From a bacterium (lineage in GTDB: Bacteria; Armatimonadota; Zipacnadia; Zipacnadales; UBA11051), in assembly GCA_030604405.1 (NCBI GenBank), contig JAUVVY010000010.1, positions 42,127 through 106,126 of the forward strand: DNA of 64,000 nt, written 5' to 3'. The position numbers were made by a program, and so were the translations under genes. The notes below the pieces were generated by a model that was given only the letters and a program-made list of their open reading frames with translations, did not search any database and was not told where the DNA came from. Within the stretch, counting starts at the first letter, position 1, and the number at the start of each line of letters is the position of its first letter. This document shows positions 19,520-28,900 of the stretch, one piece after another.

Positions 19520-20722
19520 CTAAATGTAGTCGAGCGGATGGTATTCCCAATGGCAGTACGGGAACGCCCTGGCCAGTGCAGCGATGTCGCCGTCGCCGGC
19601 CCCGTACGCCGTCACCCGGTGCTCCCGAATGGCCGATTGCAGGTCCAGTTGGCACAGCAGCAGCCGCGTCAGGTGGTCCTCTTTCATCTCCAGAGTAATA
19701 GTCTTCGCGCTTGCCGGCGGGTCCTGGAGCAGGTAGTCGGCCTCCGGCGTGAACGCCTCGATGCGCATGCCTGCCAGTTCCGGCATCTGGCGCAAGGTCT
19801 TCTGTGCGAGGTCCGGCGCGTCGAGCAAGTGGGCCATGATAAACATTGAGCCTTCGGCGCGGGTCCTGCCGCTGAAACTAAGCGACCGCGCCAGCCCACA
19901 ATACAGGCCGTCGTCCGGCCCGGAGATAGTCAGAGACGTGCCCAGTTCGGCAGCTTGCGTGGCGGCGGCCATGAGCAGGCCGTGCGCGATGGCCTGGTCG
20001 CCGCCTCGGGTTGCCATTTCCGCTATCTGCAGGTTCTCGCCCTTGACCCATCTTGCCAGCAGAGCGTAGCCGGCCAGGCCGTCGTCATCTTCGGCGAGCG
20101 CGAAATAGAAATCGCTTTTCAGCTCGGCGTATTGTATGGAATTGAAGGCCCGGGCGTGATAGCCGGGCACTCGCTGCGGATAGCCGCCAAAACAGCCGTA
20201 GGCGCTGACGAAAACGTCCAGCACCTCACCTTCTCTGTTCAGGAACTCCTCGGCATCGCAGAAGCGCACGCCGTCGGCCACCCGTCCATTCGGCGCCTGC
20301 CAGACCAGGTTGCGATAGAACACCGTGTCATAGTGGGCGGTTCTGGCGTAGAAGCGGTAGCCCGGGCTGCGCTCGCCGCCGCGATAGACCATCATCACAT
20401 CGGCCTGGGCGGGGAGGAACTGCCTGGCGGCCGCCATCATCTTTGAGCCGACGCCCTGGCTGCGCAGCCGCTCGTAAACGCAGACCGAATACTCGAACGC
20501 AGCACGGATGACCAGGCCCGGCCTGACGACGAAATCGCGCAGGTGGAAGGGCACCGCGCCGACGACCTTGCCGTCTTCCAGAGCGATGGCTGCAGTGGTC
20601 GGCTGCCGGCACCACCGCTCCCAGATCTCTATATCTATGGCGAGGTCCCCGCTCCAGACGCTGTTGTGGACTTCCACATATCCGGGCCCATCCTGCGGCT
20701 GATATTCGCGCGCCTCGATCAT
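19520..20722 (-). CDS. GNAT-family N-acetyltransferase
   Basis: EAREYQPQDGPGYVEVHNSVW; YEYSVCVYERLRSQGVGSKMMAAARQFL. Start set at ATG 20722 because the upstream ORF extension is repeat-derived. Confidence 0.7.
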   Translation of the reverse strand: MIEAREYQPQDGPGYVEVHNSVWSGDLAIDIEIWERWCRQPTTAAIALEDGKVVGAVPFHLRDFVVRPGLVIRAAFEYSVCVYERLRSQGVGSKMMAAARQFLPAQADVMMVYRGGERSPGYRFYARTAHYDTVFYRNLVWQAPNGRVADGVRFCDAEEFLNREGEVLDVFVSAYGCFGGYPQRVPGYHARAFNSIQYAELKSDFYFALAEDDDGLAGYALLARWVKGENLQIAEMATRGGDQAIAHGLLMAAATQAAELGTSLTISGPDDGLYCGLARSLSFSGRTRAEGSMFIMAHLLDAPDLAQKTLRQMPELAGMRIEAFTPEADYLLQDPPASAKTITLEMKEDHLTRLLLCQLDLQSAIREHRVTAYGAGDGDIAALARAFPYCHWEYHPLDYI

Positions 20723-20856
20723 TGTCGGTGTCACCTTTACGGAGTCGGGCTGGAAGCCCGACCCACGGGTTTTTGGGGATGCCCGACCTACGCGATGTCT
20801 GAGTGCAAAACAGACCAAATAATATTGCGCGGATTTGTGCAGTCTGGGGCTAGTAC

Positions 20857-21900
20857 CTATTGTGCGTTGAGCCAGTTCAGCGGGTATTGACCGTACTCAT
20901 AAAACGCCGAATACAACGCCTCGATGTTCTCAAACGGCACGTCCTGGCCGACCTCACCGTGCAACATGACGCCACCGTTGTAGCTGCCAAAGACGGCGAT
21001 GGCCTCCTTCACAGCATTGATGACATCCCCCGGCGTGCCATAGGGGATGACCCACTGGCGATCAATGTCAGTGCGGATGCAAACGCGGCCGGCACAGATT
21101 TCCCCCACACGCTGTGTGCCCATACATGCGTGCTGCGGGTTGAGGACCGTGACGCCGATTTCGATGAGGTCCTCAATGATCTCCAGGATCCAGCCGTCAA
21201 CGTGGAACCACACATGTACGCCGGCATCGCGAGCGACTTGGAACATTCTGGCATAGCGGGGCTTGAAAAAGCGCCGCCACATGTCCGGGTGAATAAGCAG
21301 ATCGTGCTGAGCGCCCCAATCGTCGCCGAAGCTGATGCAGTCCACGCCCGCCTTGACATAGCGTTCAATAGAATAGAGGTTGTATTTTACCATCCTGTCG
21401 GCAAGCTCGTGAACGCCCTCGTTGTCCTCGGCGAGGTCCATGAAGTAATTGGCGGGGCCGCGCATGTGCTGCATAAGCTGGAAAAAGCCGCCGCCGCTGG
21501 CATGGACGAACTCCTCCGGGTGGCGCTGCTTAACCTGCTCGGCGAACTCTTCGTAGTGCTTCTCATCGGGATGGGGCGGGAACTCGTAGGTCTTCCACGC
21601 ATCCCAATCCGGGATCGCCGGCTTGAGCACCTCGCCGGATGTATAGCCCCGCAGTCGGCGCCAGACCGTGCCCCAGTTGTCCGTCCATTCGACTACGTCA
21701 TCCATGCTGTCTTGCTGCTGCCGGGGTTGGGTATTAGCTTTGATGCCAGCGTTGCCAAAGTCGTCGGGGTACTTGTCGCACAGGTCGAGCAACTTCTGGC
21801 CGTGTCGCCAGATCGCCCCCGGGAAAATGTAGTGATGAATCGGGCAGCGGTCGGGCCCGGTCAACTCGATTGCGGCCAGGATGCGCTGTCTGGGTGTCAT
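20857..21900 (-). CDS. Uroporphyrinogen decarboxylase (URO-D/MtaA-like) family protein 1
   Basis: MTPRQRILAAIELTGPDRCPIHHYIFPGAIW ... GVDCISFGDDWGAQHDLLIHPDMWRRFFKPRYARMFQVARDAGVHVWFHVDGWILEIIEDLIEIGVTVLNPQ. Confidence 0.85.
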   Translation of the reverse strand: MTPRQRILAAIELTGPDRCPIHHYIFPGAIWRHGQKLLDLCDKYPDDFGNAGIKANTQPRQQQDSMDDVVEWTDNWGTVWRRLRGYTSGEVLKPAIPDWDAWKTYEFPPHPDEKHYEEFAEQVKQRHPEEFVHASGGGFFQLMQHMRGPANYFMDLAEDNEGVHELADRMVKYNLYSIERYVKAGVDCISFGDDWGAQHDLLIHPDMWRRFFKPRYARMFQVARDAGVHVWFHVDGWILEIIEDLIEIGVTVLNPQHACMGTQRVGEICAGRVCIRTDIDRQWVIPYGTPGDVINAVKEAIAVFGSYNGGVMLHGEVGQDVPFENIEALYSAFYEYGQYPLNWLNAQ

Positions 21901-21994
21901 TGGTAGCTACTCACCTATTCCCGGCGGAGGTGCAGCATCCGGCGTCTCCTTCCTGACACGGAAGGGCCACGCGCACACGGCGTGCGTCCGTCAA

Positions 21995-22062
21995 TGTAGG
22001 GGCGCAATTCATTGCGCCCAATCAACAGCCGCCTCAAGGGCGTGATAAATCACGCCCCTACA
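21995..22062. repeat. 68-bp TIR/double-hairpin repeat (TGTAGGGGCG...CGCCCCTACA)
   Basis: GGGCGCAAT-TC-ATTGCGCCC (22000-22019) and GGGCGTGAT-AA-ATCACGCCC (22038-22057) with 10-bp terminal inverted repeats. Confidence 0.85.
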
Positions 22063-22229
22063 AACAGCCATTCCACCGGTTGACCGCTTCCGCCTCCGCC
22101 AAGGCCTCCACCTTCGCTAAAGCTATGGCGGACGGGACAGCGAACACGCAGGACAGGAATGTGAGTAGTCAGCCGGTGCCAAAGGACAATATCAGAGACG
22201 GCGTGCTTGTGCACCTGTCAGCCTCGCGG

Positions 22230-23711
22230 CTATTGGCCGTAACTTGCCCGCACGAAAACCTGGTTGACTATCAGCGGATTGGCCGTCTGGGTCAGCTCCT
22301 CGTTACACCAGATGGACAGCTCGTTGAGGCCGGTGCGCATGATTCCCGGCGGCACTTGCACCGTGTAAAATTGCCCTGCTTTCTCCGGGGCTGGCAGCAG
22401 CGTATGATTCAGCCGCAACCACACCCGCTCCGGCTCGTTGCCCTGGGTCCAGACAGATATTGTGAACGTGGCGCTGGGGTCATCGGCGTCCGGCCCCATC
22501 ATCAGCGGCAGCTTGCGCTCCATCTTGTCCAATGGTGCCGGCAGGTAGGTCATCTCCGAGCCGTGCTCACAAAAGCCGCCGTCGAAGCTCGGCTGGATGC
22601 TGTAGAGCTTGTCCTTGCCCACAAGCGCCGCCGGATCGCCGACTTCACTCAGCGGCGCGTATGTGACCTCGCGTGACAGCGGGCCGACGCTCTTGTCCTC
22701 CATGCAGAAGAGGTTAAACAGGTAGATGCCATCGGCGCCTTCCTGCCAGTGGTAGGCGGCACCGGCCCGGATGGCTTGCGTCCATGAGTCCGGCTCGTGC
22801 GTGCGCTTTGTCCACCAGTGCGAGTACATGTTGGTGTTGACCGATGGGTACACTGGCAACCCGTACTGCTTGCCGAGTGTCAGCCATTCGTCGAGGCGAA
22901 TGCTGTAGGGCAGATAGCCGAGGCCGACGACCAACACGTCAATCAGTTCATCTTCGAGCCATTGCCCGACGTCGAGCCCCAACTCCAGAGAGACGCGGGG
23001 CGAGTCGAGCACATGCACGGCAAGAGTGTAGGGCCGGCCCCGGAACTTGCCGATCTCGTCAAGCGCGGTCCGGACGTTGCGGACAAGCTCGGTCATCTCA
23101 TCGGCGTGTTGGCGTTCGGTGCCCAGCGCAAAGTTCCACACAAAGCGGGTGAAATCAAGTTCGTAGCCGTCGAAATCGTGGGCGGAGGCGTTGCGTTGGA
23201 TGAACTCAAGCCGGTGAGCGCGCACCCCGGGGTGAGAGAAATCGAAGGCGCTCCACAGCGAGCGCTCCTTTAGCTCCTGCGGTAGGGCGCGGACCTCTTC
23301 CGGGGCAATCAGGTATTCGCGGTGCTGCGCCTTCAGCGGATCATTGGTGTCCTCGTAGGTGTCGGCCATGAATGAGTCATGGATGTCGTTCATGCGCAAC
23401 GAACCCCACACCTCGATGCCGTGGTCGTGGCAGGCCTCGACGATGATGTCATTGGCCCGCTGTGCCGAGCCAATAGCGGGGAACGCCTTGTGCTTGTAGC
23501 TTTCGCCCCACGGCGGGTCGCAACCATTGCCCACGCACCACGCGTAGGTGTCAACATGGCTGTCGAATGTCGGCGTAGTGCGGATGTCAATGAACGACTG
23601 CTCATCGGTTACGTCATAATCGTAGCTCTCGTGCGCGTACTGCTGGTCGGCGTCATCGTTGTAGATGACGCGCCGGCTGCGGTGCTTGTCGAAATCGGCC
23701 ATGCATGACAC
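22230..23711 (-). CDS. Putative glycoside hydrolase-like (TIM-barrel) protein
   Basis: Intact 493-aa ORF; DIIVEACHDHGIEVWGSLRMNDIHDSF, FDGYELDFTRFVWNF, AGAAYHWQEGADGIYLFNLF resemble GH10-like/GH-A barrel strands; family not certain. Confidence 0.55.
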   Translation of the reverse strand: MSCMADFDKHRSRRVIYNDDADQQYAHESYDYDVTDEQSFIDIRTTPTFDSHVDTYAWCVGNGCDPPWGESYKHKAFPAIGSAQRANDIIVEACHDHGIEVWGSLRMNDIHDSFMADTYEDTNDPLKAQHREYLIAPEEVRALPQELKERSLWSAFDFSHPGVRAHRLEFIQRNASAHDFDGYELDFTRFVWNFALGTERQHADEMTELVRNVRTALDEIGKFRGRPYTLAVHVLDSPRVSLELGLDVGQWLEDELIDVLVVGLGYLPYSIRLDEWLTLGKQYGLPVYPSVNTNMYSHWWTKRTHEPDSWTQAIRAGAAYHWQEGADGIYLFNLFCMEDKSVGPLSREVTYAPLSEVGDPAALVGKDKLYSIQPSFDGGFCEHGSEMTYLPAPLDKMERKLPLMMGPDADDPSATFTISVWTQGNEPERVWLRLNHTLLPAPEKAGQFYTVQVPPGIMRTGLNELSIWCNEELTQTANPLIVNQVFVRASYGQ

Positions 23712-23743
23712 CCTTTCTTATCTTCTGAATGGGCACAAACTGC

Positions 23744-25714
23744 CTATTCGCTTACAAACACCGGTGAGCTCCACGCCCACGGCCCTTCGGCGGGCGCGAT
23801 GTTCGACGGGTACTCCGGGAAGCCGCCCGGCATGGTCACCTTCGCGTAATACCACGAAGCCGCCGGCAGGTCGGCTATTTCTTCGTCGAAGCTGGCGGGC
23901 AGGTCGGTCAGCGTCGCTACGACATCCCCGTCTGCGAAGATCTCTACGCTTTCGACTTCGCGCGGTGCCTCGACGGCTATGCGCGCCGTGTAGGGGCCAT
24001 CGCCGCCAAGTATCTGCCCCATGAAGGCGTCGTTTACCCAGAATCTCAGCCCGATGCGCGCACCGGCGGTGGCGTAACAGCGCCGCTTGCGGAACGCCTC
24101 GATGATGCCGGCCAGCGTGAACTCTCTGACCCACAGCCCGGTCAACCCACCGCCGAGACCGGGGCTTCTGCGGTGCCCGTCAGAGGTGCCGACGAAGCCA
24201 ACTTTGAACCCGTCGTTGAGATGCTCGTGGAAGCAGTCGGACTTGTTGATGTAATCGCCCCAGCCGCAGCAGACCTCCATGTTCGCCTCGCGGTTGCTGT
24301 CGGTGAGGCGGAAGTGCGGGTGCTGAGTATTCATGATGCCGTCGGTGGTCTGGATCCAGGAGACCAGCGCCTCCATCGGCTCCTCGTGGTCGTACCAGCG
24401 CAGGATGCTCTGGTCGTAGCTCTCGAATAGTATCGAGCGGTGCTGCGGCTTGACCGGCCCGTCGTTTGCCAGCGTCCACTCGTATGCGGGCACCGCGATG
24501 AATTGGCCGTCTTCGGACCAGAGCTGGCTCAGCGCCATGGTATAGCGCCACGCTTCGTCGGTCAGACGAGTGCCATATATGTAATCGTTGTCAGTGATGG
24601 CGACGAAGTCGAGCTTGGCCTTGTCGCGGGCGTATGAAAGCATCTCGACAAGGTCGCCTTCGGCATCGGTGGAAAGCCCGGTATGGGTATGCGGGTCGCC
24701 GAAGATGAGTTCGTATGTGTGGCCATTCATTGCCATTCTGCGGTCGGCTGGCAGGAAGAACTCCCGCTGTGCCAGATTGATCTGCCGCCATTTCTCAAAG
24801 CCACTGTCTGGCTCTAGCGGCGGCGCGCCGTCCACCTCGACTGAGAGAACAGCAACTTCGCCGCGTCCGGGCTCGGTATCGGGCACGCCCTTCTGAGCCG
24901 CGACGATAATGGCACCATCCACCACACCCTGCATCGCCGGGAAGTAGTCCATGTAAGGCTCCTCCACCAGCCGCACGGGGTCCTGCCAGCGCCCATCGGC
25001 GAACCTGCGGCCACAAAGAATGCCACTGACTTTGGTGGTCGAGCCGTCGTGCGGCTCCTTGCGCTCCCACATCAGCCACACTCCGCCGCGCTGGTCGGGG
25101 ACGATATACGGGCGTCGCCGGCGGCCCGGATAGCCCCACACTCCTGCCTTGGGCTGCAGCCCGTAGCGCAAGTCGGCCACAACCTCGCGGAGCCACTCAC
25201 CATCCTGCAGCCGGGCGCACTCGATTTCGTTGAATTGGTCAATCACGCCGTCCGCGTTTTCGACATCCCCACAGCGCACCCACGCCAGCCACGCGGTGTC
25301 ATCGCTATCAAAGCACACGGCCGGGAACAGCAGCGAAACTGCCTCACCGGAGAACTCGTGTTTATCCCCATTGAGCACGCAGACAATGTCAAAGTACGGC
25401 TCACCGTTATCAGGAGGCCACGGGTCGGGAGGTATGTGCTTCTCCGCCGTATCATCACGCAGCCTGTGTTCGGCTGCCATCCAATTGTCACCGTGCCAGA
25501 CGACGGTGTATGCCGTGCCCTGCTTCTGAAGCGCCCAGGGCCTCCCCACCGCGTGCACCATGCCGTCTGTGCCGATGCTGAAGGTGAGCCGGGCGCTATC
25601 GTAGCGGTCCCAGCCGACCAGGATCGCGCTGTTCGTCACCTCCACCCACAAGTCATACACGTCATGTGGGGTATGCCTGCCAGCCATATCCGCCAATACC
25701 GTGACTCGCTCCAT
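23744..25714 (-). CDS. DUF3604/PHP-like metallohydrolase, second paralog
   Basis: LIFGDPHTHTGLSTDAEGDLVEMLSYARDKAKLDFVAITDNDYIYG; same layout as 7926-10241 including GVWLMWERKEPHDG. Confidence 0.75.
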   Translation of the reverse strand: MERVTVLADMAGRHTPHDVYDLWVEVTNSAILVGWDRYDSARLTFSIGTDGMVHAVGRPWALQKQGTAYTVVWHGDNWMAAEHRLRDDTAEKHIPPDPWPPDNGEPYFDIVCVLNGDKHEFSGEAVSLLFPAVCFDSDDTAWLAWVRCGDVENADGVIDQFNEIECARLQDGEWLREVVADLRYGLQPKAGVWGYPGRRRRPYIVPDQRGGVWLMWERKEPHDGSTTKVSGILCGRRFADGRWQDPVRLVEEPYMDYFPAMQGVVDGAIIVAAQKGVPDTEPGRGEVAVLSVEVDGAPPLEPDSGFEKWRQINLAQREFFLPADRRMAMNGHTYELIFGDPHTHTGLSTDAEGDLVEMLSYARDKAKLDFVAITDNDYIYGTRLTDEAWRYTMALSQLWSEDGQFIAVPAYEWTLANDGPVKPQHRSILFESYDQSILRWYDHEEPMEALVSWIQTTDGIMNTQHPHFRLTDSNREANMEVCCGWGDYINKSDCFHEHLNDGFKVGFVGTSDGHRRSPGLGGGLTGLWVREFTLAGIIEAFRKRRCYATAGARIGLRFWVNDAFMGQILGGDGPYTARIAVEAPREVESVEIFADGDVVATLTDLPASFDEEIADLPAASWYYAKVTMPGGFPEYPSNIAPAEGPWAWSSPVFVSE

Positions 25715-25939
25715 TGCTTATCCTCCTGGGATGAGTCATTCCCTGCCTGGCGGCCTGTACCTGCACGAGCGCCGGCAAAGCCGTGTCCTCGGCCCTGCGA
25801 CAGGTTCTCTAGGGCACAATTTCCGACCTGCATTGCAGGAACTACGGTGGGCTATGGCAAAGTGTGTCTATACGCGTTCGCCGGAACTGTGGGCCGGTAC
25901 CGACTCGCGCACGAGATGAGACGTACTGCGAAGGAGCTT

Positions 25940-28900
25940 ATGATGAGACAGTTTTGTGCAGTCGCGGCCATATTGATTGCCGGCATTGCTACTGCTCAGG
26001 CCGAACAGCAGACGGTTGTGCTGCATGGCTGCGAGGACTTGACAGGATTCGTCGTGACCAGTAAGCCAGTGCGCCAGGATACGATGACCATCAACACCGA
26101 CGCGGCTTACATCAGCGAAGGGGAGGGCAGCCTGCATCTTTATTCCGAATCGCCGGCTGATGCCGAGGGCAATACCTATGTCAGCGCGACTGTGTCTGTC
26201 GAAGCGGTGGACATGAGTTGCCGGGAGCTGATCTTCGACGCGTGGACCTCGATACCCGAGCACACCAAGGCGCTGTACGTGCGGGGCTACGACACCGGCG
26301 GCAACTGCGTGCTGAGTTGGTATAGCTGGGAGGGGCCGCTGGACACCGGGAAAACCAGCTTCCGGCTTACCCCCGGCGAACCGGGCAGCGGGCTTAGATG
26401 GGAGCAGAAGTACCTTACAGCGACAGACGTCTCCGCAGTTGTGAAGCTGCAGTTCTACACCGGCACTCATGACAAGGGGGTGCCGTTCGACATCTATATT
26501 GACAATGTGCAGGCCATTCACACAGATGCGACTTACGAACCCGCTGCGATTGCACAGGCCACTTCCGAGCCAGGTAGGTTCAAGCAGGTCAGTCCCAGGC
26601 GAACAACTGCCGAGGAGACTGCTCCGAAGCAAGCCGCTTCGACGCAAGCTGCCAGGCCGCCGGAGAAACTGTACATGGCCGAGGACCTCGAAGGCGTCAC
26701 CTTCAACTGGGGCAAAGACCGCGAGGGTACCAAGCTGGAGATCAACACCGACCCAGCCTACCTCAGCGAGGGCAAAGGCAGCCTCCATGTGTCCAGTGTC
26801 TCACCGCAGGATGCCACCGGCAACACCTACGTGAGCGTTGACATCCGCATTGACGCGGTGGACATGAGCCAGCGGGCGCTTGTTTTCGACGCCTGGACAT
26901 CAGAGCCGCAGCACAGCGAGGCGCTCTACGTGCGCGGCTATGACGCGGCCAACAACTGCGTTTTGAGCTGGGCGAGTTGGGGAGGCCTGCTGCAAGCCGA
27001 GAAGACCACGTTCGAGCTCTTCCCAGGTGTTTCGCGAGGCGGCCTGAGGTGGGAGCCAGATGAACTCAAATCTGATGACGTCTCGGCCGTAGTCAAGCTG
27101 CGTTTTTTCGCCGGCGCTCATGATGCCGGCGTACCATTTGACATCTATCTGGACAACGTGCAAGCTGTCCACAGCGAGATGAAATCTTTCATGGACATCA
27201 CAGACCCGAAGAGGCTGTATCCCGACACGGCACTGGTCATCGGCGGGCAGGCTCAGGCGATCATTGTGACGCCCGACGACGAAGACTGGAAGACCCTCGC
27301 CGCTGAATTGTCGGCAGTGATAAGAGCAGCGACCGGCGCGGAACTGCCCGTCAAGATCGCCGATGAGGTCTCCGACGACGACCTGCCGGCAACCAACGCC
27401 ATAATGCTGGGCACTATCATCAACAACCGCCGGCTGCTGTATCCCTATTCGCACAGTCTGGTCTTCGCTGACAGCGTCTTTCCGGGCGACGGAGGCTTCG
27501 AGCTGCGCAGCGTTCACGATCCGTGGGGCACCGGCAAGAACCTGATATGTATCGGCGCTTCTGACGCTGAGGGCGCTGGCTTAGGTGTGGATGCGTTCAA
27601 GGCCTGTATCACCAAGGGGGACGACTTGATTCTCCCGCGAATGTTGGAGGTCAAGCTTACCGGTGCGGCGCTTGGGGCATACGGCAAGACATTCAGCAGT
27701 CCGCCTGATGAGAAATGGGAAAAGGCGCAGAAAGACCGCTGCGAAAACCATCTGAGAACCGCCGGCACTCGCGGGCTGTTCTCGTTCGCGCAGGGCATCG
27801 GCCGCACCTATGCCGTCACGCGCCAGGAAGCTTACGCGCGCATGTTCGTGTGGATGATTGAGCGCACCTATGAGAACTACCTCAGCGATCCGAAGACCTA
27901 CGGCGGCCCGTGGGGGATGGACTCCGATTTCCACATCTACGGCGTTATCCCGGCCTGGGACGCGGTCGAGGAATGTCCGGCCATCAGCGACGAAGATCGG
28001 CTGGAGGTTACGAAGATACTGTTTCGCTGGGTCAGCGAGGTCGGGCCTGGTAAGACAGCATCGGCCGGCAGCAAGCGAGTGCGCTTCAACCACCAGACCT
28101 TCCCGGCGTTAGGGTGCCTGTACGCGGGCCAGTACTTCGACCGCTACTACCATGCCTTCGAGGGCGAGGAGTGGATCAGGGTCGCCGACGGGACCTTCCA
28201 ATTCCAGTTGAGTGCGACCAAAGCGCACTGTGACTGCAACTCCTACCAGTGGCACACGCTGCACCACGTGATCCGCTACTGCCTGGCGCGGCCGGACCTG
28301 AGCTATTTCGAAAGCGGCAATGTGCGGGTGAATGCGGACTACGTCATCCTGACGATGAACAACCTCGGCTACCAGGTGCCCTACGGCGATATCGGCGGAT
28401 GGGGACCGCTAGGCGGCGAGATGCACATGCTGCGCGCCGCCGAATGGTTCTACCGTGATGGCCGCTACCAGTGGGCGCTGGACAAGAAGGCACAAGTGCG
28501 GCAACGTTCGGCATTCAGCGACTTCTGCGCCACTACGACCGCCCCGCAGGAGCCTGTGGACCTCATCGGCACGAATGTATGGTCGCTGGATGATCTGTGG
28601 TATGACACTTTCGTAGGCGACGAGCAGGTGGATCAGGAGCGTGCCTTTGACAAGGTGGTCTTCCGCAGCGGCTTTCGGCCTGAGGACCAGTACCTGCTGC
28701 TTGACGGTCTTGCCCGCGGCGGGCACGGCCACATGGATGCGAATGCCATTCTCCAATGGACCGAGAATGAGCGCATCTGGCTGGCAGACGTTGACTATAT
28801 CAAGTCGCTGCCGAAATATCACAATGGCGTACTAATCCTCAGGGAGGGCCAGTCGGCGAAGATCCCCGGGTTTTGCGAGCTGGAGAACATCGCCGACCTG

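Noticed and set aside
20860-21906. 348-aa plus-strand ORF
   Set aside because: Antisense shadow of UroD-family protein 1.
25049-25939. Upstream part of the 2113-aa ORF
   Set aside because: Antisense to the DUF3604-like gene and lacks a coherent domain; a strong start with RBS and signal peptide occurs at 25940.
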